DNA of 36,952 nucleotides from an uncultured Bacteroidales bacterium (GTDB lineage: Bacteria > Bacteroidota > Bacteroidia > Bacteroidales > WCHB1-69): the NCBI GenBank assembly GCA_900319925.1, contig ONQE01000008.1:1-36952 (forward strand), written 5' to 3'. Both the position numbers and the translations under genes were made by a program. The notes beneath the pieces were generated by a model. It was given only the letters and a program-made list of their open reading frames with translations, ran no database searches and was not told the DNA's origin. Every line of letters starts with the position of its first letter. Position 1 is the first letter of the stretch. Of the stretch, positions 6,980-14,576 are shown piece after piece.

Positions 6980-9448
6980 ATGAAACCGATTCTGAAGAAA
7001 ACCTTAATCCATTGTGGCATCATCCTCATCTTCTTCTTGGTGGCAGGCGCTTACATGTCACCCGCCTTTGAAGGCAAAGTCATCCAGCAAGGGGATGTTT
7101 TGAAATGGGAGGCCATGTCAAAAGAGCAACGCGATTTTCACGACAAAACTGGTGAGTACACCACATGGACAAGTTCGATGTTTAGCGGTATGCCTTCTTA
7201 TCATGTGACATCGCCTCCTTCAAAATCTATATTCAGCAAGATCCAGAACATCCTAAATCTTCGTGCGTTCGGACTCAATGGCGATGTTGGAATTTTGCTG
7301 TTGTATCTACTGGGGTTTTATGTGGCGCTCCTCTCCATTGGAGTGTCTCCGTGGTTAAGTTTGTTGGGGGCTTTGGCTTTTGGGCTTGGGAGTTACAACA
7401 TTATCATCATAGAAGCAGGTCACATCACCAAAGCATACGCCATGTCAATGATGGCCCCGATCTTAGGGGGCATGTTGTTGGTTCTTCAACGCAAAAAGTA
7501 CGTCTGGGGCGGCATTCTGTTTGCTTTAGCCACAGGCATTCAAATTGCCTGCAATCATATCCAAATCACCTATTACACCATGTTGATCGGTCTTATTCTT
7601 GGAATTGTCTACTTTGTATATGCTCTTAAGGACAAGGAATTCAAGCCACTCATCATCAGTGTTGGAGTATTGTTGGTTGGATGTGCCTTCGCGATTGGTG
7701 CCAACGCCCGTCTGCTTTTCATCAACCAAGAGTATGTGAAATATACGATGCGCGGTGGTTCGGAAATCGCAGTGACGCCCGAAGATCTGTACAAGGACAG
7801 CGAAACCAAATCCATTGCCACCTCTAATGGTTTGGACATTGATTACGCCTACAGCTGGAGCTACGGAATAGGCGAAACCTACACGTTGCTCGTCCCAGGT
7901 TCTTACGGAGGTGGCTCCGGTGAAACAGTGGGCACGGACTCCGAATTCTACAAGAACTTCCGCCAAAAGCAGGCTCCGCTCTATTGGGGCGACCAACCCT
8001 TCACCTCTGGCCCCGTCTATTTCGGCGCCATCGTCATCTTCCTGTTCATACTCGGCCTCTTCATTGTGAAAGGCCCTGAACGCTGGTGGATTCTCCTGGC
8101 CACCATCCTCTCCATCCTGATGGCTTGGGGCAAGAACCTGATGGGCTTCAACAGCTTCCTTTTCGACCACCTGCCGCTCTACAACAAGTTCCGCACCCCC
8201 TCTATGAGCCTCGTCATGGCCAACGTAACGATGGTTATCATGGCGGTGCTGGCTTTGAAAACCATCTTCGACAAGGAAAATCCGGTTGACAAGAAGAAAC
8301 TGAACCTCGGTCTCTACATCTCCACAGGTATCACGGCCGGATTCATCCTGCTGATGATGGCCCTGTCGGGCAGTTTCTCCTTCTCGGGTGCCAGCGACGT
8401 GCAGATGGCCGCGCAATACGGCAACCAGTGGGACATGATCCAAGATGTGCTCATCAAGGACCGCAAAGCCCTCTTCATGGCTGACTCTTGGCGTTCGCTC
8501 ATCCTGTTTTTAGTGTCCGCCATATTCTTATGGCTCTTCATCAACGAGAAAATCAAGCAATCCGGCATCATTATCGGGGTGTTGGCCTGCTTGGTGTTGT
8601 TCGACCTGTGGGGTGTCGATCGCCGCTACCTCAACGACTCCAACTTCGTCAACGCGAAACGTCTCAAACTCAAACCCTCACAGACCGACCAGATGCTGGA
8701 CCAGTACGCCGCCCAGTTCAAGGACGAAGACTATCGCGTGTTTGACCTCTCGGTGAACACCTTCAACGACTCCTACCCGTCCGCCTACCATCACCAGATT
8801 GGTGGCTACAACGCAGCGAAACTGCGTCGTTACCAAGACATCATCGACTTCTACCTCTCCCGCCACATCAACACCGGCGTGCTCAACATGCTGAACACCC
8901 GCTACGTGGTGGTGCCCGGACAGGACGGTCAGCCTATGGTGCAGCGCAACCCCGATGCTTTGGGCAATGCTTGGTTCGTCAACGAGTACAAATTGGTGGA
9001 TGATGCCAACGCGGAGATTCTGGCACTGAATGAGTTGAACCCTGCCGACACGGCTGTCATCGACAAACGTTTCGCCGAGATGGTGCAGGGCAAGAACCTG
9101 GAGCGCGACAGCAACTCCGTCATTGTGATGGAGCACCAGAAACCGTACAACCCCGACTATGTGGTCTATAAGAGCAAGTCTTCCAAAGATCAGTTAGCCG
9201 TTTTCTCGGAGGTCTATTACGCCCCCGACTGGCGCGCCTACATCGACGGCAAGCCAGCCGACTACTTCCGTGCTAATTACATTTTGCGTGCCATGGTGAT
9301 CCCTGCCGGCGAGCACAAAATCGAGTTCAAAAACGAGGCACCGCTGCTGCACAAGTTAGACAAAATCGCCATAATTTGCTCGATATTGTTTGTATTGGCT
9401 GTTGCAGGAAGTTTGGTGTTGTATTATAGAAAACCAAAAAAATCCTAA
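6980..9448 (+). CDS. YfhO-family multi-spanning membrane protein
   Basis: This 822-residue protein has a polytopic membrane architecture: an N-terminal anchor (IHCGIILIFFLVAGAYMSP), a periplasmic loop with DVLKWEAMSKEQRDF, and a run of about ten hydrophobic helices. A large soluble region from about residue 545 (VDRRYLNDSNFVNAKRLK) follows, then a last helix (IAIICSILFVLAVAGSLVL) before a basic tail. This is the layout of YfhO/GT-C-like proteins, and the pattern YAPDWRAYIDGKPADYFRANYILRAM near the C-terminus is typical of the family. In Bacillus, YfhO is implicated in glycosylation of lipoteichoic acid. In Bacteroidota the role is unproven but probably lipid-linked sugar transfer at the cell surface. 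It sits directly in front of the surface-polymer island. The first third of the gene looks AT-richer than the rest. Confidence 0.85.
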   Translation: MKPILKKTLIHCGIILIFFLVAGAYMSPAFEGKVIQQGDVLKWEAMSKEQRDFHDKTGEYTTWTSSMFSGMPSYHVTSPPSKSIFSKIQNILNLRAFGLNGDVGILLLYLLGFYVALLSIGVSPWLSLLGALAFGLGSYNIIIIEAGHITKAYAMSMMAPILGGMLLVLQRKKYVWGGILFALATGIQIACNHIQITYYTMLIGLILGIVYFVYALKDKEFKPLIISVGVLLVGCAFAIGANARLLFINQEYVKYTMRGGSEIAVTPEDLYKDSETKSIATSNGLDIDYAYSWSYGIGETYTLLVPGSYGGGSGETVGTDSEFYKNFRQKQAPLYWGDQPFTSGPVYFGAIVIFLFILGLFIVKGPERWWILLATILSILMAWGKNLMGFNSFLFDHLPLYNKFRTPSMSLVMANVTMVIMAVLALKTIFDKENPVDKKKLNLGLYISTGITAGFILLMMALSGSFSFSGASDVQMAAQYGNQWDMIQDVLIKDRKALFMADSWRSLILFLVSAIFLWLFINEKIKQSGIIIGVLACLVLFDLWGVDRRYLNDSNFVNAKRLKLKPSQTDQMLDQYAAQFKDEDYRVFDLSVNTFNDSYPSAYHHQIGGYNAAKLRRYQDIIDFYLSRHINTGVLNMLNTRYVVVPGQDGQPMVQRNPDALGNAWFVNEYKLVDDANAEILALNELNPADTAVIDKRFAEMVQGKNLERDSNSVIVMEHQKPYNPDYVVYKSKSSKDQLAVFSEVYYAPDWRAYIDGKPADYFRANYILRAMVIPAGEHKIEFKNEAPLLHKLDKIAIICSILFVLAVAGSLVLYYRKPKKS

Positions 9449-9664
9449 GACGACGCTATCGTCGCCACTCGTGAAAAACATATTATATGTTGAAACACCC
9501 GACCGACGAACATAAAATTGTCATATCAAACAAAAACTGCACGGACAATCCAAGGGTATATGCCCATTGCCCGCATTCCGACGATGCGCGTTTTGCGAGG
9601 ATTGTTCTTGCAAAAAAATCAAATTCAAATTCTACAACTAAGATAATAACGGTAGTTTTGTAAA
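9449..9664. other. Intergenic spacer with a TAGTTTTG element
   Basis: This 216-base spacer separates the YfhO gene from the AT-rich island. It contains a short hairpin CGACG-CTAT-CGTCG (9451-9464) without a T-tract, an imperfect long-range inverted repeat GGACAATCC (9543-9551) / GGATTGTTC (9599-9607), and a -7-like TAGTTTTG at 9653-9660. That element lies so close to the first ATG (9665) that the transcript would be leaderless or the true start lies downstream. Confidence 0.45.
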
Positions 9665-10591
9665 ATGACTATAGAACAAATCAAACAATCCTTAGATAAG
9701 AAAGGCATTTATTTTTGTCTCATGGAGGCGTGGAAAAGAGTCTGGCCTATCCGATGGGTTAGAGAAAAGTATATTACAGATCAAATCTACGAGGAACGAG
9801 CATATCGCTATCTGAAAAAGAAATATCTTCCCTTATTATTCCACTTCAGCCCCACTCAAAACGAGGTTAGCAGTAACGATAACACTAAAAGAATTTGGGT
9901 TTGTTGGTTGCAAGGTGAGGAGAATGCACCGAAAATCGTGAAGAAATGCATACAGTCTTTTCGAGAATTTGCCGGTGGCCATGAAGTATGTCTCATAACA
10001 AATGATAATATATCGAATTATATTGAGATTCCGACAATCATCAAAAAAAAGCTACAACAAAAGAGGATGCAGTATGCCACCTATTCTGATTATATAAGGA
10101 CCTCACTTCTTGAAAAACATGGTGGAGTCTGGATTGACGCCACCGTTTTACTTACTGCTGAAATACCAAAAGAAGTGTTCGACGCCCCACTGTTTTGTTT
10201 CCAAAAATCGGTTCTGTCAAGATCACCTATCGCGATGTCCAGTTGGTTTCTCAGTTCTATGCCCCACCATAGGATTTTGCAACAAACTAAATTTTTATTT
10301 GAACAATATTGGGAACGAGAGAATCATCTGTGCAATTATTACTTGTTCCACCTGTTTTTTTCCCTCGTTGCAGATTATGACGACACCAACAGGATAGCGT
10401 TTCAGCAGATGCCCTATTACAACAATGTTGATGTTCATGTATTGTCACATAAATTGACATCACCATACTCTGAATCTGAGTTTGCAAGAATATGTAACAA
10501 TGCGTTTGCCCATAAGTTGACCTACAAATTTCAAGACACGTCGTTTTTGAAAAAGGACAACACATTTTATAATTTTATTATCAATAAATAA
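9665..10591 (+). CDS. Capsular polysaccharide synthesis glycosyltransferase (Caps_synth-like)
   Basis: This 308-residue protein resembles the glycosyltransferase family of capsular polysaccharide synthesis proteins (GT-A fold, DXD-containing sugar region). The segment RIWVCWLQGEENAPKIV (about 76-92) is the family start, QSFREF and HEVCLIT follow, and SDYIRTSLLEKHGGVWIDAT at 141-160 is the nucleotide-sugar and metal-binding region with the WIDAT aspartate. It has no signal peptide and probably works at the cytosolic membrane face on a lipid-linked glycan. The promoter-like element at 9653-9660 makes Met20 at 9722 (MEAWKRVW) a possible alternative start. It is followed seven bases later by another glycosyltransferase, so the two form an operon. 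The donor and acceptor sugars cannot be predicted. Confidence 0.82.
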   Translation: MTIEQIKQSLDKKGIYFCLMEAWKRVWPIRWVREKYITDQIYEERAYRYLKKKYLPLLFHFSPTQNEVSSNDNTKRIWVCWLQGEENAPKIVKKCIQSFREFAGGHEVCLITNDNISNYIEIPTIIKKKLQQKRMQYATYSDYIRTSLLEKHGGVWIDATVLLTAEIPKEVFDAPLFCFQKSVLSRSPIAMSSWFLSSMPHHRILQQTKFLFEQYWERENHLCNYYLFHLFFSLVADYDDTNRIAFQQMPYYNNVDVHVLSHKLTSPYSESEFARICNNAFAHKLTYKFQDTSFLKKDNTFYNFIINK

Positions 10592-10598
10592 TGACGTT

Positions 10599-11501
10599 AT
10601 GTTTTCCTTGATAATATGCACATACAATCGAGACAAGTTTCTCTATGACACTCTCCTGCATGTAGTTGCCAATAATTTTCCGACCGACAACTATGAAATC
10701 GTATTGGTCAACAACAACAGTACAGACAACACCGAGCAGGAATGCGAACGATTCAAGGCAGACTTTCCTGATGTACAGTTCCGTTATTTTGTAGAGACCA
10801 AGCAAGGCCTTTCGCATGCTCGAAACAGGGGCATTATCGAAAGCCGGGGTGACGTTTTGGTTTTTTTGGATGATGATTCGTTTGTGAAGCCTGACTATCT
10901 GCGGAATTTGCAAAAACAGATGGACGATCATCCTGAAGCGATGGCTTTCGGCGGGAAGATAACACCTCGTTTCGAAACGGGGGAGACACCAAAATGGCTT
11001 TGCAAATGGACCTATTCCTGGGTTTCAGCAATTGACAAAGGAGATGGGGTGGTCCTTTTTGAAGGATCTTCCTACCCCATTGGGGCCAATATGGGATTCA
11101 GAAAGGAATGCTTGAAACAATGTGGCAACTTTAACACCGAATTAGGACGCACTAAAAAGAATTTGATGGGCGGGGAAGAAAAGGATATTTTCAATCGTGT
11201 CAAAGCTCAAAATATGCTTATCTTCTATTTCCCCGACATAAAGGTTGAGCATGTAATCCCACCGCAACGTACTACAAAGGAATACATTGTCCGAATGGGG
11301 CAAGGTGTCGGCATGAGCGAACGATTACGCTGCCTGAACATCGGGAGAAAAGCCTTGTGGAAACGCTATTTCGCCGAATTCGTGAAATGGGGTGCTTCGA
11401 TTATGCTTTGGCTGTTCTACACCATCTGTTTTCGTCCCGCCGTCGGAAACATGCTGCTTCTATTCAGATGGAATGTGACGAAGGGGTTGTTGGGAAAGTA
11501 A
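10599..11501 (+). CDS. GT2-family glycosyltransferase
   Basis: This is a 300-residue GT-A fold transferase of family 2. The N-terminal FSLIICTYNRDKFL, the nucleotide-binding LVNNNSTDNT and the DXD-type metal site DDD at 91-93 (VFLDDDSF) are all present. KQGLSHARNRGI precedes the DDD motif, as is usual for the family. A hydrophobic C-terminal segment (WGASIMLWLFYTICFRP) may tether it to the inner membrane. The middle region with GANMGFRKECL and GGEEKDIFNRVK matches acceptor-site patterns of GT2 enzymes working on O-antigen or capsule. It is the second gene of a two-gene + strand operon that converges on the lic-type operon. No strong terminator is visible in 11502-11630. Confidence 0.88.
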   Translation: MFSLIICTYNRDKFLYDTLLHVVANNFPTDNYEIVLVNNNSTDNTEQECERFKADFPDVQFRYFVETKQGLSHARNRGIIESRGDVLVFLDDDSFVKPDYLRNLQKQMDDHPEAMAFGGKITPRFETGETPKWLCKWTYSWVSAIDKGDGVVLFEGSSYPIGANMGFRKECLKQCGNFNTELGRTKKNLMGGEEKDIFNRVKAQNMLIFYFPDIKVEHVIPPQRTTKEYIVRMGQGVGMSERLRCLNIGRKALWKRYFAEFVKWGASIMLWLFYTICFRPAVGNMLLLFRWNVTKGLLGK

Positions 11502-11630
11502 CGTATAACAGTATATCGCAAAGACTGTCATAGTGGGTGTTCGATACCGAAATGGCTATCGGCTAACACAGAATCATCTGCCGAAGACTAACAACTGTTT
11601 GGGAAAAGTAAGGCTGCAAATAGTCTGCTG

Positions 11631-12632
11631 TTATCGATTATTAGGAAAAAAAATTCTTCGACAGAGGGCATATGCACGACGACAAAAACCATTTAATGTG
11701 TAATTGCAGATAAAAGCACGAACAAGAGGTTTGTCCCATCCAATTTCATCATAACAATCAGTATATCCAGTAGCAATCTCGTTTTTCATTTTTTCAAAAT
11801 ATTCCCTGTTACGGTGCCTCGCAGCAAGACACATACGACTTTTTTTCATATATAGAACCGCTCGACGTGCCAAGTCTCGATATTCTTGTTCTTTATCAGA
11901 AAAGAAATCCTCCATAATCTTTACAGATTCGATAGATTGATCCCATAATCTGATGCTGGCTTGGTTGGACGTCGTATACATATACGAATTTTCATTCACA
12001 CAATTATAATAATAGATATGATCGTCAATTCTAGCAATACTTTTCGCACAATACACTAATGGTGCAGTTTGTTGCCAATCTTCCAGATTATTCACCCCCT
12101 CTTTAGGCCTGATATTGTTGTCTTTGTAAAGGCTAAGCTTAATCAATCGCCTACATACAGAATGTGTTCCCCCACGTGAGGCAAGAGCTTTTAATAACAT
12201 TTCATGTTGGTTATTATAAGGAGCATCGTATGCTTTCTTTATGCCTGATGGCAAAATTATGTAAGAGTTTCCAGACACAATATCTGCCCCGGTTTCCATT
12301 TGTTTTTCCACCAACAAACGAACAGCATCGAGGTCTAAATAGTCGTCAGAATCCACGTTGCAAATAAAAGTGCCGGTTGCAGCATCAAGCGCAGTGTTTC
12401 GGGAGGCGGCTAAACCTCTGTTTTTTTTATGAGAGACGATATGGACGTGCTCTTTTCTATCAGGATATTCCTCCATCACGTCTTTTAGAATTTCGACGCT
12501 CTTGTCGGGCGAGCAGTCGTCCACGAAGATGTACTCTATGTTTTTGTAGGTTTGCTCAAAAAGGCTTCGCACACATCTCTCGATATATTTTTCTACTTTA
12601 TAAACTGGGACCAAAATACTTACTTGATACAT
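11631..12632 (-). CDS. GT2-family glycosyltransferase
   Basis: This 333-residue GT2 enzyme has VSILVPVYKVEKYIERC at the N-terminus, FVDDCSPDKS as the nucleotide-binding Asp motif, KKNRGLAASRNTAL, and the metal-binding DSD at 94-96 in NVDSDDYLD. The acceptor half ends in a basic tail (YALCRRIFFPNNR). WgaB/EpsJ-like enzymes that add sugars to capsule or O-antigen look like this. It has its own -7 element at 12662-12669 and is separated from the upstream licD gene by a hairpin, so it can be transcribed alone. Its position behind the lic operon suggests that it builds part of the same glycan. The sequence alone does not give the sugar. Confidence 0.88.
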   Translation of the reverse strand: MYQVSILVPVYKVEKYIERCVRSLFEQTYKNIEYIFVDDCSPDKSVEILKDVMEEYPDRKEHVHIVSHKKNRGLAASRNTALDAATGTFICNVDSDDYLDLDAVRLLVEKQMETGADIVSGNSYIILPSGIKKAYDAPYNNQHEMLLKALASRGGTHSVCRRLIKLSLYKDNNIRPKEGVNNLEDWQQTAPLVYCAKSIARIDDHIYYYNCVNENSYMYTTSNQASIRLWDQSIESVKIMEDFFSDKEQEYRDLARRAVLYMKKSRMCLAARHRNREYFEKMKNEIATGYTDCYDEIGWDKPLVRAFICNYTLNGFCRRAYALCRRIFFPNNR

Positions 12633-12661
12633 AACTCATTAAAGCTTAGTGTTATTTGTGG

Positions 12662-12669
12662 CAAAAATA
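12662..12669 (-). promoter_or_regulatory. -7 promoter element for the downstream GT2 gene
   Basis: On the minus strand TATTTTTG matches TAnnTTTG and is followed by about 30 bases to the ATG at 12632. No -33 TTG is clear. Confidence 0.5.
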
Positions 12670-12684
12670 TATTATTTAGATATG

Positions 12685-12707
12685 GACTCGCACACTAAAT
12701 GCGAGTC
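12685..12707 (-). terminator. Hairpin behind licD
   Basis: GACTCGCA (12685-12692) and TGCGAGTC (12700-12707) form a perfect 8-bp stem with a 7-base loop, four bases after the licD stop. The following bases on the minus strand are AT-rich but not a clean U-tract, so termination may be partial. Confidence 0.55.
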
Positions 12708-12710
12708 TTA

Positions 12711-13514
12711 TCACTCAAAGAATTCAACATGTGAAAGGTGCCAAACTCGCTGTTCTTCACTTGGCAATTTCATATAGTCACCATAATAACTGGTTAATAC
12801 CTTATCATAGTTATTGGGTACAAGAAAGGGATGGTTTTCGAACATCATTTCCTTCGTAGGTATAAAATCATCATAATATTTTTGGCATTTTGCTACGTTC
12901 TCGATCGTGCCAAAATCATCCATTCTCAAATTGTTGTCACAAAACGAGCAGAAGAAACGCATCAATTGTTTTGCCAACCACGCAAACGGATATAAAATAT
13001 ATGAAATCATCACTGAAACGCCGAACGGGGCAAAATGATGAACTCTCCGATAGCAACCACCATACAAACGATCGAGCCACCGGCGCAGATGCACATTGCC
13101 TTTAATAACAGGGAATATATCTATCCACAATCCTTGAAATTTCCGTTTGCTTTGGGAATAAATGGCAGTACTGTCAATAGTCTTAGATTTTTTATCCACA
13201 ATTTTTGTAAAAGTCAGGGAATAATACTTGTCTGTACTCAGGTTTTGGACCGCAAATTGTTCAGGAAGCTCTTTAGGAGCGATGGTGAGAAAGCGGTCGT
13301 AGTCTTCCTTCATCATGGAAATATCCATATCATCATCCCATGGAATAAAACCGCCATGGCGCACCGCTCCCAAAAGGGTACCCCAATCTAACCAATAGGG
13401 TATGTTATGATTACGGCAGATTTTATCTACCGCAATCAATATTTCCAACATTCTTAGTTGCGCTTTGCGCAAATCGGTGCCTTCACCATTATATTTTGAA
13501 AAATCTTCTTCCAT
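12711..13514 (-). CDS. licD: LicD-family phosphotransferase
   Basis: This 267-residue protein belongs to the LicD/fukutin nucleotidyltransferase-fold family. The signature is at 45-65: GTLLGAVRHGGFIPWDDD followed by MDI, with the acidic residues Asp60-62 and Asp64 that bind Mg. The N-terminal helix (LRKAQLRMLEILIAVDKICRNH) and the YWLDWG segment are also typical. LicD proteins transfer phosphocholine, or in other members phosphoethanolamine, phosphoribitol or phosphoglycerol, from a CDP-linked donor to a glycan. It lies at the end of an operon containing both a CDP-choline-type and a CDP-glycerol-type pathway, so its donor could be either. Choline is favoured by the adjacent licB and licCA genes. 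It is probably attached to the inner membrane through the basic-hydrophobic C-terminal half. Confidence 0.93.
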   Translation of the reverse strand: MEEDFSKYNGEGTDLRKAQLRMLEILIAVDKICRNHNIPYWLDWGTLLGAVRHGGFIPWDDDMDISMMKEDYDRFLTIAPKELPEQFAVQNLSTDKYYSLTFTKIVDKKSKTIDSTAIYSQSKRKFQGLWIDIFPVIKGNVHLRRWLDRLYGGCYRRVHHFAPFGVSVMISYILYPFAWLAKQLMRFFCSFCDNNLRMDDFGTIENVAKCQKYYDDFIPTKEMMFENHPFLVPNNYDKVLTSYYGDYMKLPSEEQRVWHLSHVEFFE

Positions 13515-13559
13515 AATACATACTCACATTTAAAATGGCTCACAATTTGAAAATTATAT

Positions 13560-14558
13560 CTACTCTTCTTTGGACTTCTTTGGTTTATAAAGCGTTGCCA
13601 TAGTAACACCACCGAGAATCATTAATGCCCCTACAACGATTAACCAAGACAACGCACCGGAGAAATATTGTGGGAAGAACTTTGACAAGATGAATGAGAA
13701 CACCACTCCCCAAAAAGAATATGTAACATTAAGACACAAAGCTTTGGCGGCACCAATATTATCAATGCCAGTATACCAACAAAGGAATGAATACATGCCA
13801 ATCGCAGCTGTCACAATTAACAGAATCCAACATGGGGCATAAGAGAAAACCGCAGAAAAACCATGGAAAGCTGATCCAAAACCTCCAGCGAAAACAGGTG
13901 CAACGACTAAAAGATAGACAAGTGCAGAAGTAGTGTAACGTACCAGCAATCCCAACTCAGGATCAACAAGCCCAGCTTTCATTCCATAACCACACACCAC
14001 CCCTTCAGATGCCCAACCTACGGCAGTAATAAGAGCAAAAACAATACCAAGGCTAACGTTGACATTTTCACCATTAGAAGGAGTCCATCCAATAATAACA
14101 ATACCAATAATACAAATCAGAAGGCCCAACCATGTCTGGGGTCCAGTCTTTTCCTTTAAAATCCATACAGCCAAAGCCGTTCCCAGCAAAGGATAAATAG
14201 CTGATACACTAGTAGTCAAAGCAGCACCGCCAACAGCTATGCTTAATGTGTATGTCGTCATTGCTAAAGGTCCGCCAAGTACAGCGCCAAGAGCACAGAA
14301 CCGACCATCTCTTGTTCTCAAGGCTAGTTTTAGTTCCTTTAATCTGCCTTTTGCGCCCATGTAAATATAGAGCCAAAATGCTGCAACTATGTCATGCAGC
14401 GCACTGCATATTACTCCGCCTGCAGCCAAAAGAACAGGATCTTCAACAAAGGGTGCCATTATCATAACAACGCCCAACAATACAGCGTCAAGGCCCCATG
14501 TAGCACCTGACATAATACCACCATAATAACCCTTGCGGGGATTCATCACTACTGCCAT
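13560..14558 (-). CDS. licB: LicB-like DMT/EamA-family permease
   Basis: This 332-residue protein has ten predicted membrane helices in two EamA-type five-helix repeats, with a short basic tail (YKPKKSKEE). The segments YYGGIMSGATWGLDAVLLG and PLAMTTYTLSIAVGGAALTTSVSAIYPLLGT resemble LicB, the choline permease of lic1 loci in Haemophilus and pneumococcus. The start MAVVMNPRKG has a second methionine at residue 5. Sitting 18 bases behind the LicC/LicA fusion and 45 bases before licD, it most probably imports choline or a related amino alcohol for that fusion enzyme. Substrate specificity is inferred from position and family and has not been shown. Confidence 0.85.
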   Translation of the reverse strand: MAVVMNPRKGYYGGIMSGATWGLDAVLLGVVMIMAPFVEDPVLLAAGGVICSALHDIVAAFWLYIYMGAKGRLKELKLALRTRDGRFCALGAVLGGPLAMTTYTLSIAVGGAALTTSVSAIYPLLGTALAVWILKEKTGPQTWLGLLICIIGIVIIGWTPSNGENVNVSLGIVFALITAVGWASEGVVCGYGMKAGLVDPELGLLVRYTTSALVYLLVVAPVFAGGFGSAFHGFSAVFSYAPCWILLIVTAAIGMYSFLCWYTGIDNIGAAKALCLNVTYSFWGVVFSFILSKFFPQYFSGALSWLIVVGALMILGGVTMATLYKPKKSKEE

Positions 14559-14576
14559 AACTAGTTGATTTTAATT

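Noticed and set aside
9543-9607. The inverted repeat GGACAATCC/GGATTGTTC as a phase-variable promoter
   Set aside because: The arms are only nine bases with one mismatch, and the -7 element lies outside the interval. No recombinase gene is near.
11502-11630. A terminator between the convergent glycosyltransferases
   Set aside because: Only a weak imperfect dyad (CGATACC/GGCTATCG) is present and there is no T-tract, so it was not called as a terminator.
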